DNA of 64,000 bases, from assembly GCA_954871525.1 (NCBI GenBank), contig OX940871.1, positions 4,030,001 to 4,094,000 of the forward strand. The letters are read 5' to 3'. The translations under genes were made by a program, and so were the position numbers. The stretch comes from Parietaria judaica. Lineage: Eukaryota; Streptophyta; Magnoliopsida; Rosales; Urticaceae. This document shows positions 49,495-58,346 of the stretch, one piece after another. The number at the start of each line of letters is the position of its first letter. The first letter of the stretch is position 1. Below the pieces are notes generated by a model. It was not told the DNA's origin, searched no databases, and saw only the letters and a program-made list of their open reading frames with translations.

Positions 49495-49685
49495 GCGTGC
49501 TCAGTCGCGGCGCGTCGCGATTTGGTCGCGATCTGAAGTGGCGAGATCGTGGCCATCGGATCAAGTGATCGTGACCCATCGCGAGTTTGCCCTCCACGTT
49601 GCGACGCGTCGCGACTTTCGCTCTCCACGTCGCGAACGTCGCGAACTCAAAGATGACGTCGCGACTCGTCGCGAGTGCGTCTCGC
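49495..49685. repeat. Cluster of TCGCGA motifs
   Basis: The palindrome TCGCGA occurs about eight times in 190 bp, often within GTCGCGACT or CGTCGCGAAC, in an otherwise CpG-poor region. The overlapping + frame of 138 codons shows no recognisable domain and is probably a by-product. 49700-50520 holds AT-rich sequence with AACCGG-type motifs and no gene. Confidence 0.7.
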
Positions 49686-50524
49686 GGTGGAAATGTGCAG
49701 CTCTAGCTAGAAGTGAACTAGCCTTACCGACTTTACTACGATATTTATATCGCCTATCTACCCATCATCACTTATATTCTCTAGTACCAACAGTGATCTA
49801 TCTTATTATACTGATGTCAATGATTGTGATGCCACGAATTTAATTATTATTTTCCGTACTTGTGTCAGAAACACCACTCCTCTAAGAACATGTTTGCGGA
49901 AATTTTGTACACGGTTCGCGGTTTTGCCTCGATTCTTTTACCGACCACGGAACGTTTGTAGAAAGAAAACTGGGAAATGTAGTTTTAAAACCGGAAAACA
50001 GAACCGGGACAACACCTTAAATTCCACATTTTTTTGTCCCCGTTCCGGTTTTAAATATAGATATACATTTTTTTATAAATTATTATGATAATGTTATTTA
50101 TGTCTTGATATATAATATCTTGAACTACGTTTTTGTATTTTAGATTTGATATTTGATTTTGGTAATTTGGACTTGGTATTTTTTTTCTTCATTTTGTCTC
50201 GCGAATTTCGTCTTAGTTTCGATTCCTGCTTGTTTTTTCTCACAAATTTTGGCCCGGTTCTGTATCTCGATTTGAAAAAAAAAAAACAAAGATTTTTTAA
50301 ACAGCCGGAACCAGAACCATGACGATAAATATTTGTTCTGATTTTTCGAGACTGAGACAAAAAAATAAGTTAAATTAGATATATCCAAAAACATACGAAA
50401 ATGAATATATATAAACATATCCGAAGTCCAAAAATGCTAAAACATATTTAAAGCTCATATACTAAAAAGCCCTAATCTCAAATATATATAAAATATAAAA
50501 ACTCACAAAATGCCCAAAAATCAC

Positions 50525-52125
50525 TTGAGGTTTAAGGGAATTGCCCATAGTTTCAAACAACTCATTTATACCCATTTTAAAAATATTTTGGACCATATTA
50601 ACCCTGATTTTAATTATATTTATTTATTTTCATATTTAATTATTTATTATATATTTTATTTTCGAAATTAAATTAATTATCCTAAAATTTTGGTTGAAAA
50701 CTTCCCCTATTAATTAGGTTATCATTTCATTTTGTTACCTTGACCCAAAAATTAAATATCTCTCTTTCTCTCCCTCTTTCTCACGTCGATTCTCTCTCTC
50801 TCCCCTCTTCTAAAGACTCAAACCCTCACATATTCCTCTCTGCAAATCCGATTAATGCGTAGTTGCTACCGTTGGAAAGCTCTCGAGAAGACGAAGCTAT
50901 TGATAGGTGGAAGATGACCTGAAGTTTCCGATTTTAGTCGGAATAATCGCGGTGAACTCGGTTACAAGATTGTAGATTTATTTAGAAAGAGATTGATTTT
51001 GGAAAAACTAATACCGGATTCGTGTTCGGGAGGTTTGCTAGTGCTTGGAGGTGTTTCTCCCCGTCGCCGCCGTCAACCACCACCGCCGGTAGCCGGAGTT
51101 CGTCTTTATTTACAGTCTTATATTCCAAAGTTGTTCATATATTTACAATTTTATAACTACAACTTTCTTATTCTATCGTAAATATATTTACAATTTTCAA
51201 AGTTATTCATACATTTATAGTCTTATAACTACATCTTTCATATAATTTCGAAACTATTTTTACGAATTTAATTCCGTATACATTTCTACACTTTAATGCA
51301 CGTAATATTATGGTTGAATTTCTGTAAATATAACTACAGTTCGTAATAAATATAGTTATATAAAAATAGTAAATATAGTTACCTAAAAATAAAAAATCAT
51401 AAATATAATTACATAAAAATTATATTTCGTAACTATTTTTACGATTTAATTATGTATTTCTACAATTTAATGCATGTAGTATTGTGGTTGAGTTTCTGTA
51501 AATATAATTACAGGTTCGTAATAAATATAGTAATATAAAATAGTAAATATAGTTACCTAAAAATACAAATCATAAATATAATTACATAAAAATACAGAAT
51601 CGTAAATATAGTTACGTAAATATAGTTACCTACAAAAAATAGGCTGAAATAATAGGATTTATTTTTAATTGATTTAAAAAAAATTATTAACATATAAAAA
51701 CGTTATAATCCTTATAAATAGGGAAAATATTAATTCTAAATATTAATTAAAAATGGCGTCTGAACTATTGATTTGAATTTTTTTTCTTAAAAAAATGGCT
51801 GAACAAAAACCAAAAATTGAAATTAAATGTAGTAATTAATAGGGAAAAAAATTCACATTTAATAGTCAACGTGATTTGTAAAATATTATCCAAAATATTA
51901 CTAATTAGTAGGGGAGATTTGTTTCTCTTTCCTACATTTAAGGGTTTTTTTTTAAATTTAAATAAAAAAATAAAACGAATTACAACAATAAAAAGTGATT
52001 TTTTGTCAAAAATTAGAAGGGCAATTTAGTCCACATTTCAATTTAAAGGTGATTATGTTTACCATATTTAGAAATGGGCATTTTTTTGAAACTTTGAGTC
52101 ATAAAAGGGCATTTGCCTCATTCAT
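50525..52125. mobile_element. Possible inverted-repeat DNA element carrying gene-like sequence
   Basis: 50525-50600 and about 52060-52125 are diverged inverted copies sharing AGTTTCAAA, TGCCC and ATTTTAAA blocks. Between them, 50760-51110 has a CT-rich leader-like tract and a GC-richer segment with Pro/Arg codons (PRRRRQPPPPV) typical of plant gene 5' ends. This could be a MULE-like element that picked up part of a gene. No target duplication was found. Confidence 0.35.
51252..51608. repeat. 179 bp tandem duplication
   Basis: The block starting AACTATTTTTACGA at 51252 recurs at 51431. Both copies also contain TAAATATAGTTACCTAAAAA and are diverged by small changes. Confidence 0.85.
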
Positions 52126-52701
52126 CCTATAATATATATATATATATATACACAGAGCCGGCCCAACATTTTTGGGGGCCTTGGGCGAAAAATTAAAACG
52201 AGGCCCTTATTTAATTTCTAAATAATAATATATTTGATAAAACATATCATGCTTAAAATACAATATTTATGGTTGTTCTACTAAAGATATTTTTTCTTGA
52301 TTTTTCTAGTAAGCATGTTATATTTTTTTCTAGTAAGTATGTTGTTGTTTTTTATTTTTCAAGTTGCATCACTTACAACACCAACGAGGAGGGCTATTTC
52401 ATCTTATCTTATAAGCGTTCTACTAATTCAATTTTTTTAATGGTTAAGTTATATAATATACGGGGCCTTTAAATAATAGGGGCCTTGGGCGGTCGACCAA
52501 CTCGCCCACCTATCGAGCCGGCTCTGTATATATATTATATACATACATATATTCGTACAAAGTATAATATATTTAAAACTGAGAATCGAGTGGCGAACAG
52601 AGTTTTTTAGGCCCTATCGACCTACTCAGTTTCTGATTTACAATTAAAATCCCGATTTTAGATCAGAATCGGGACCGAGCCTAAACTGGAAAGATAAAAA
52701 A
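51721..52701. repeat. 1 kb tandem unit, copy A
   Basis: The unit starts GGGAAAATATTAATTCTAAA and ends CTAAACTGGAAAGATAAA. Copy A contains the hAT miniature element 52153-52526. Copies B and C follow directly, apart from the retrotransposon inside B. Confidence 0.92.
52153..52526. mobile_element. 374 bp hAT-type miniature element (in copy A)
   Basis: The ends CAGAGCCGGCCC and, inverted from the right, CAGAGCCGGCTC form terminal repeats. The subterminal GGGGCCTTGGGCG also occurs at both ends. Flanks are TATATACA and TATATATA. It contains a 67-codon frame repeated in the other copies, with no recognisable domain. Confidence 0.8.
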
Positions 52702-53116
52702 GGGAAAATATTAATTCTAAATATTAACTAAAAATGGCGTATGAACTATTGATTTGAGTTTTTTTTTCTTAAAAAAAATGGCTGAACAAAAACCAAAAAT
52801 TGAAATTAAATGTTAAGTAATTAATAGGGAAAAAAATTCACATTTAATAGTCAACGTGATTTGTAAAATATTATCCAAAATATTACTAATTAGTAGGGGA
52901 GATTTGTTTCTCTTTCCTACATTTAAGGATTTTTTTTAAATTTAAATAAAAAAAATAAAACGAATTACAACAATAAAACGTGATTTTTTTGTCAAAAATT
53001 AGAAGCGCAATTTAGTCCATATTTCAATTTAAAGGTGATTATGTTTACCATATTTAGAAATGGGCATTTTTTGAAACTTTGAGTCATAAAAGGGCATTTG
53101 CCTCATTCATCCTATA

Positions 53117-53152
<36 letters not shown>

Positions 53153-53171
53153 TTGGTCCACTATATATATA

Positions 53172-53545
53172 CAGAGTCGGCCCAACATTTTTGGGGGCCT
53201 TGGGCGAAAAATTAAAACGAGGCCCTTATTTAATTTCTAAATAATAATATATTTGATAAAACATATCATGCTTAAAATACAATATTTATGGTTGTTCTAC
53301 TAAAGATATTTTTTCTTGATTTTTCTAGTAAGCATGTTATATTTTTTTCTAGTAAGTATGTTGTTGTTTTTTATTTTTCAAGTTGCATCACTTACAACAC
53401 CAACGAGGAGGGCTATTTCATCTTATCTTATAAGCGTTCTACTAATTCAATTTTTTTAATGGTTAAGTTATATAATATACGGGGCCTTTAAATAATAGGG
53501 GCCTTGGGCGGTCGACCAACTCGCCCACCTATCGAGCCGGCTCTG
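53172..53545. mobile_element. 374 bp hAT-type miniature element (in copy B)
   Basis: Same length as the element at 52153, and flanked by TATATATA on both sides. The left end has CAGAGTCGGCCC, a change shared with copy C. Confidence 0.82.
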
Positions 53546-53617
53546 TATATATATTATATACATACATATATTCGTACAAAGTATAATATATTTAAAACTG
53601 AGAATCGAGTGGCGAAC

Positions 53618-53930
53618 TGATGGAGAATCGTTGACACTAATCATGGAGATTCATCCATGAGTTATTTGGTTCCTTTTATATGCTATTTATTATTTATTAT
53701 AGTTTATTATGCATTATTTGCTTTTATTCTTATCAATTACTATTGATTTGCTCGGTTGGTTTTATAATAGGAAGATTAGGTTATCTAGCTTCTTATATCC
53801 TATATATGTTGTATTTGAAAATCATGTAAGGGAGTTGATGATGAAATGAAAATCGAGCTATAGCTTGTGAAGTCGAGTTTTATCTCGCAAAGACGTGTTC
53901 TTCGTGTTCTTCGTATTCCGCTCTACATCA
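53618..53930 (+). repeat. Outer 5' LTR
   Basis: It begins TGATGGAGAATCG and ends CTCTACATCA. By eye it is identical to the LTR at 55913-56225. Confidence 0.93.
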
Positions 53931-53932
53931 GT

Positions 53933-53946
53933 TGGTATCAGAGCCA
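53933..53946 (+). promoter_or_regulatory. Primer-binding site 1, tRNA-iMet type
   Basis: TGGTATCAGAGCCA, 2 bp after the LTR. Confidence 0.92.
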
Positions 53947-53961
53947 ACCGTTTATGCGCAG

Positions 53962-54774
53962 ATGGCGCCGAAGAAACGGATTGTTCGAGATGCTTCCGTA
54001 GAAGACGTGCATAGACGTGACGACAACGCAGGATTACGCGCTCAAGTGGAATTGCTCACCCGCCAGGTTGCTGTGCTGTTGCAGAATCTGGTGGCTCGAC
54101 AACACCAGAGAGGCGGATCCGACAACAAAGACGACCGTTACACTCCGTTTGGTAGGAATTTTGGCGGCTATGGACACGTGAAAAATCGACGTGAAACAGC
54201 CTCGGAAAACCGGTGGGAGTTGGCGTTTAAGGTGGATATCCCGACGTACGACGAGTTTGCTGACGAGGAGGCGGAGTACGACGACACCGTGTTCGGTGAG
54301 CCCGTGTACGATGAGTATGACGATACGGAGTACCGTGATGCTGTGTACGACAAAGCGGAGCGCGCCGAAGTCGTCTACGACGAATCCGTGTACGACGAGG
54401 TGGAGTACGCCGAAGTCGTCTCTGACGAGCCCGTGTACAACGCGCCCGTGCTTGATGACGCCATGTATGGAGAGGCCCTTTACGACGATCCCGTATACGA
54501 GGATGCGGAGTTCAAAAAAATCATAAACAACATAATTATTTTGGAGGCGGTCACGAGCACAAAAGTGGCCACACCGAGCAAGCTCATTGACGTGACGATC
54601 CTAACGATCACAACCAAGGTTACCGTGCACAAGCGAGAAACTCCTAGAGGAAACTTCGGAGAGAGCGAGAAATGGCGACGAAAATTCAAACGCGTTATGG
54701 TCTTTTTACGGCGGAGGCTCTGGCGCCAACATGAGCGTGGCGATGGCGGGGGTGACATAATAGGACGGCGGTAA
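53962..54774 (+). CDS. Gag-like protein with acidic Tyr-Asp-Glu repeats (ORF 1)
   Basis: I place the start at the ATG of MAPKKRIVRD (53962), because an in-frame upstream ATG overlaps the primer-binding site; the product is about 270 residues. The N-terminus has a probable coiled coil (LRAQVELLTRQVAVLLQNL, residues about 25-45). FGRNFGGYGH and RWELAFKVDIPTYDE follow; the last matches the RWE-FKVDIPEF motif of plant gypsy Gag. The middle (about residues 105-190) is a run of VYDE, EYAE and VFGE-type acidic repeats in place of the usual Gag domain and zinc knuckle. The C-terminus is basic. No catalytic domain is seen. The product may be a reduced Gag or a partner of a helper element. Confidence 0.65.
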   Translation: MAPKKRIVRDASVEDVHRRDDNAGLRAQVELLTRQVAVLLQNLVARQHQRGGSDNKDDRYTPFGRNFGGYGHVKNRRETASENRWELAFKVDIPTYDEFADEEAEYDDTVFGEPVYDEYDDTEYRDAVYDKAERAEVVYDESVYDEVEYAEVVSDEPVYNAPVLDDAMYGEALYDDPVYEDAEFKKIINNIIILEAVTSTKVATPSKLIDVTILTITTKVTVHKRETPRGNFGESEKWRRKFKRVMVFLRRRLWRQHERGDGGGDIIGRR

Positions 54775-54810
54775 AAATTCGAGGATGAATTTTCTCTAAG
54801 CCGAGGAGAA

Positions 54811-55097
54811 TGATGCAATACACGTTTACCTTCATTGAGAATTTAATATCCTCAATTCATGCATGAGATTTATTCTCTTTATTACAATATTATATTAATT
54901 TATTTTCCTTATTTTATGTTGATTTGATTTTTGCTAAGTTAGGAAATTAGATCATGGTTTTGATTATGCTTTTCTTGTGTTATATAATAAGTGCAAACGC
55001 ATGTAAGGATGGAGATATGTTTTGAATGAGAAAAGAAGTCGAGCTTTAGCTTGCAAATACGTGTTCATCGTTTTTCCTATAGAGCGGATCTACATCA
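54811..55097 (+). repeat. Diverged middle LTR
   Basis: 287 bp, beginning TGATGCAATACACG after a purine-rich AGCCGAGGAGAA and ending GGATCTACATCA before a primer-binding site. It shares both termini and the GTCGAGCTTTAGCTTGCAAA region with the outer LTRs but is strongly diverged elsewhere. Confidence 0.82.
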
Positions 55098-55099
55098 GT

Positions 55100-55113
55100 T
55101 GGTATCAGAGCCA
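55100..55113 (+). promoter_or_regulatory. Primer-binding site 2, tRNA-iMet type
   Basis: TGGTATCAGAGCCA, identical to site 1 and equally spaced from the middle LTR. Confidence 0.9.
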
Positions 55114-55172
55114 CTCGTTTCTGTGCAGAGGCACCGAAGAATCGAGCCGTTCAAGACGCTTTCGTAGAGGAT

Positions 55173-55955
55173 ATGGTGAGGCGAGAAGAGGTCGACGGAT
55201 TCCGTGCTCATGTAGAATTGCTGATCCGTCAGATGGCTGCAATGATGCAGAATCAAACGGAGCAACGACACCGAGCCGAGTCCGACATCGAGGACGACCG
55301 GGCGAACCTGTTCGGGCAGAATTTTGGTGGCTACGGTCATGCGATGCATCGACGTGAGGCGGTCCTAGAAGATGCGCGATGGGTATCGGCGTTCGAGATG
55401 GCTATCCCGGAGTACGACAAAACGACGTACGATGAGGCGGAGCACGGTGAGCCCGTGTTCGACGAATCGATTTACGGCGAGACAGAGTATGACGAACCAG
55501 TGTACGATGAGTACAACGATCCCGTTTACGACGAGGCGGAGTACGCCGAGACCGTGTATGGGAAGGTTGTATACGGCGACAACATGTGCGCTGAGGAGGA
55601 GGATGCCGTGTACGAGGATATTATTTTGGTGTCAAACAAGACTACTATAGCGGTCGCACCGAGCGAGTCTATTAGCGTGAAGGATGTGATGATAACGGCA
55701 ATCGGGTCACACCGAACAAAAAAAATATGGCGGTGCGGAATACAAAATAGCAAGTTTGGAGACATCACATGTGTTCGGCGGAAGCGCAAATGCAAAGACG
55801 TCTTTTTACTGCGACGACTCTGGCGACGGCACAAGCATGGCGATGGCAGCAGTGTCGCGGCACAAATTCCACAGTCCAAATTCGAGGGCGAATTTTCTCG
55901 ACATCGGGAGAATGATGGAGAATCGTTGACACTAATCATGGAGATTCATCCATGA
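55173..55955 (+). CDS. Gag-like protein with acidic repeats (ORF 2)
   Basis: A 260-residue relative of ORF 1. It has the same order: coiled coil (FRAHVELLIRQMAAMMQNQ), FGQNFGGYGH, a Gag-like RWVSAFEMAIPEYD, acidic repeats (VFDESIYGETEYDEPVYDEY), then a basic C-terminus. The ancestral start has lost one base (CAGAGGCACCG against CAGATGGCGCCG in ORF 1), so translation would have to use the ATG at 55173, about 14 codons further in. The frame runs past the polypurine-like tract and 43 bp into the outer 3' LTR. It may be a decaying copy. Confidence 0.6.
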   Translation: MVRREEVDGFRAHVELLIRQMAAMMQNQTEQRHRAESDIEDDRANLFGQNFGGYGHAMHRREAVLEDARWVSAFEMAIPEYDKTTYDEAEHGEPVFDESIYGETEYDEPVYDEYNDPVYDEAEYAETVYGKVVYGDNMCAEEEDAVYEDIILVSNKTTIAVAPSESISVKDVMITAIGSHRTKKIWRCGIQNSKFGDITCVRRKRKCKDVFLLRRLWRRHKHGDGSSVAAQIPQSKFEGEFSRHRENDGESLTLIMEIHP

Positions 55956-56225
55956 GTTATTTGGTTCCTTTTATATGCTATTTATTATTTATTATAGTTT
56001 ATTATGCATTATTTGCTTTTATTCTTATCAATTACTATTGATTTGCTCGGTTGGTTTTATAATAGGAAGATTAGGTTATCTAGCTTCTTATATCCTATAT
56101 ATGTTGTATTTGAAAATCATGTAAGGGAGTTGATGATGAAATGAAAATCGAGCTATAGCTTGTGAAGTCGAGTTTTATCTCGCAAAGACGTGTTCTTCGT
56201 GTTCTTCGTATTCCGCTCTACATCA
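55913..56225 (+). repeat. Outer 3' LTR
   Basis: It starts after ACATCGGGAGAA and is identical by eye to 53618-53930. CGAAC follows at 56226-56230. Confidence 0.93.
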
Positions 56226-56333
56226 CGAACAGAGTTTTTTAGGCCCTATCGACCTACTCAGTTTCTGATTTACAATTAAAATCCCGATTTTAGATCAGAA
56301 TCGGGACCGAGCCTAAACTGGAAAGATAAAAAA

Positions 56334-56744
56334 GGGAAAATATTAATTCTAAATATTAACTAAAAATGGCGTATGAACTATTGATTTGAGTTTTTTTTTC
56401 TTAAAAAAATGGCTGAACAAAAACCAAAAATTGAAATTAAATGTTAAGTAATTAATAGGGAAAAAAATTCACATTTAATAGTCAACGTGATTTGTAAAAT
56501 ATTATCCAAAATATTACTAATTAGTAGGGGAGATTTGTTTCTCTTTCCTACATTTAAGGATTTTTTTTTAAATTTAAATAAAAAAAATAAAACGAATTAC
56601 AACAATAAAACGTGATTTTTTTGTCAAAAATTAGAAGCGCAATTTAGTCCATATTTCAATTTAAAGGTGATTATGTTTACCATATTTAGAAATGGGCATT
56701 TTTTTGAAACTTTGAGTCATAAAAGGGCATTTTCCTCATTCATC

Positions 56745-56788
<44 letters not shown>

Positions 56789-57350
56789 GTCCACTATATA
56801 TATACAGAGTCGGCCCAACATTTTTGGGGGCCTTGGGCGAAAAATTAAAACGAGGCCCTTATTTAATTTCTAAATAATAATATATTTGATAAAACATATC
56901 ATGCTTAAAATACAATATTTATGGTTGTTCTACTAAAGATATTTTTTCTTGATTTTTCTAGTAAGCATGTTATATTTTTTTCTAGTAAGTATGTTGTTGT
57001 TTTTTATTTTTCAAGTTGCATCACTTACAACACCAACGAGGAGGGCTATTTCATCTTATCTTATAAGCGTTCTACTAATTCAGTTTTTTTAATGGTTAAG
57101 TTATATCATATACGGGGCCTTTAAATAATGGGGGCCTTGGGCGGTCGCCCAACTCGCCCACCTATCGAGCCGGCTCTGTATATATATTATATACATACAT
57201 ATATTTGTACAAAGTATAATATATTTAAAACTGAGAATCGAGTGGCGAACAGAGTTTTTTAGGCCCTATCGGCCTACTCAGTTTCCGATTTACAATTAAA
57301 ATCCCGATTTTAGATCAGAATCGGGACCGAGCCTAAACTGGAAAGATAAA
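56334..57350. repeat. 1 kb tandem unit, copy C
   Basis: It matches copies A and B end to end and is closest to B at the left. It holds the miniature element 56805-57178. It ends in a poly-A run about 200 bp before the P450 copy 3 start codon. Confidence 0.92.
56805..57178. mobile_element. 374 bp hAT-type miniature element (in copy C)
   Basis: Same length and ends as the copy B element, with a few substitutions; flanked by TATATATA. It was copied with the surrounding 1 kb unit, not inserted independently. Confidence 0.82.
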
Positions 57351-57459
57351 AAAAAAAAAATCGACTCTAAGAGTGATATCAAATCCAGTAACAGTAAAAA
57401 ATTAAAAACCAAGTCATATTGCTATTTTTTTTTTCATCTGTGCATGGGGCCCAAACCAT

Positions 57460-57478
57460 GTTTCAAACGCCTATATAA
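57460..57478 (+). promoter_or_regulatory. Core promoter of P450 copy 3
   Basis: GTTTCAAACGCCTATATAA is shared with copy 2. The TATA box TATATAA at 57472-57478 lies 87 bp before the ATG, a normal distance for a plant gene. Confidence 0.75.
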
Positions 57479-57564
57479 TCATTGAAACAAAAACACATTT
57501 TATATCGATATCACAATTTAGTATTTACAAAAGTCCTTTTCGAATTCGAAGCAAACAAGACAAA

Positions 57565-58239
57565 ATGCTCACTGTCGCCCTAGCCATGTTCGCTCTCCTC
57601 GTCGGACTACTCTACTCAGCACTCAACCTCGTCCAGAAAACTCACCGGCGGCTGCCACCTGGACCCAAGCCCCTCCCCATTATTGGAAACCTCCACATGC
57701 TCGGCTCGCTACCGCACCGTGCTCTGCAAGCTCTGGCGCAGAAACACGGCCCGGTCATGCAGATCCACCTCGGCCGCGTGCCCACCGTTGTCATTCCCTC
57801 TCCAGAGGCGGCCGAGCAGGTCCTGAGGGCTCAAGACGGGGCCTTCGCAAGCCGGCCAAGCACGGAGGGCTCGAAGTACCTCATCTATGGCGCGCGTGGC
57901 GTGGTGTTCGCCGCGTACGGGCCAGAGTGGCGGAACCTGCGCAAGCTCTGCACGCTGCAGCTGCTCACGCCGGCGCGTGTCGAGTCGCTCGCGGGGCTGC
58001 GGCAGCGTGAGGTGGCACGAGCGGTGGAGGGGCTGAGAGAGGCGGCGGAGAGGAGGGAGGCGGTTGACCTGAGCGAGAGGGTCAGCGATGTTATGGAGGA
58101 GTTGACTTTCAGGATGATGGTGGGCTCTCTTGAAGTGGAGAGTGTGAACTTCAGGGGGCTTGTGAAGGAGGGAATGCGGTTGGTCGGTGCTTTTAATCTC
58201 GCGGATTACGTGCCTTTTCTTGGGGTACTTGATCTACAG
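57565..58239 (+). CDS. Cytochrome P450 copy 3, exon 1
   Basis: 225 codons, exactly the length of copy 2 exon 1, ending at the same splice point (GATCTACAG|GTACAT). It has the ER anchor (MLTVALAMFALLVGLLYSA), the hinge RRLPPGPKP, YGARGVVF, WRNLRK (C-helix WxxxR) and the LQLLTPARVES and DLSERVSDV blocks. It is very similar to copy 2, so the two arose by tandem duplication. It should encode a CYP736/CYP71AU-like ER monooxygenase if spliced to the exon at 63847, across a 5607 bp intron that holds an antisense LINE. Confidence 0.92.
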
Positions 58240-58346
58240 GTACATTATGGACTTTAATCACCATTCTAATTTAGTTCTCGCTACAATTAAAAAAAAAAAG
58301 AAAGAGTTAGGGATGACCATTTGGGCGAGACAAGAAACACGACAAG

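Larger units (their letters stand above)
53618..56225 (+). mobile_element. Composite three-LTR non-autonomous gypsy-like retrotransposon
   Basis: Order: LTR (53618-53930), primer-binding site, ORF 1, polypurine-like tract, diverged middle LTR (54811-55097), second primer-binding site, ORF 2, LTR (55913-56225). The outer LTRs are 313 bp each and I saw no difference between them. CGAAC flanks the whole (53613-53617 and 56226-56230). The ORFs resemble gypsy Gag N-termini and are related to each other. No protease, reverse transcriptase or integrase is present, so movement would depend on another element. Confidence 0.88.
52702..56333. repeat. 1 kb tandem unit, copy B, split by a retrotransposon
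   Basis: 52702-53617 plus 56231-56333 rebuild a 1019 bp unit almost identical to copies A and C. The 2.6 kb insertion between them is the composite LTR element at 53618-56225 plus one copy of its CGAAC target duplication. Confidence 0.92.

Noticed and set aside
49427..49843. 138-codon + strand frame
   Set aside because: Built largely from the TCGCGA repeat cluster, with no recognisable domain.
52269..52472. 67-codon frame repeated at 53288 and 56921
   Set aside because: It lies inside the 374 bp miniature element and was copied with the 1 kb unit; hydrophobic low-complexity product, no domain.
55022..55357. 111-codon frame overlapping ORF 2
   Set aside because: Out of frame with the Gag-like reading and starts inside the middle LTR.
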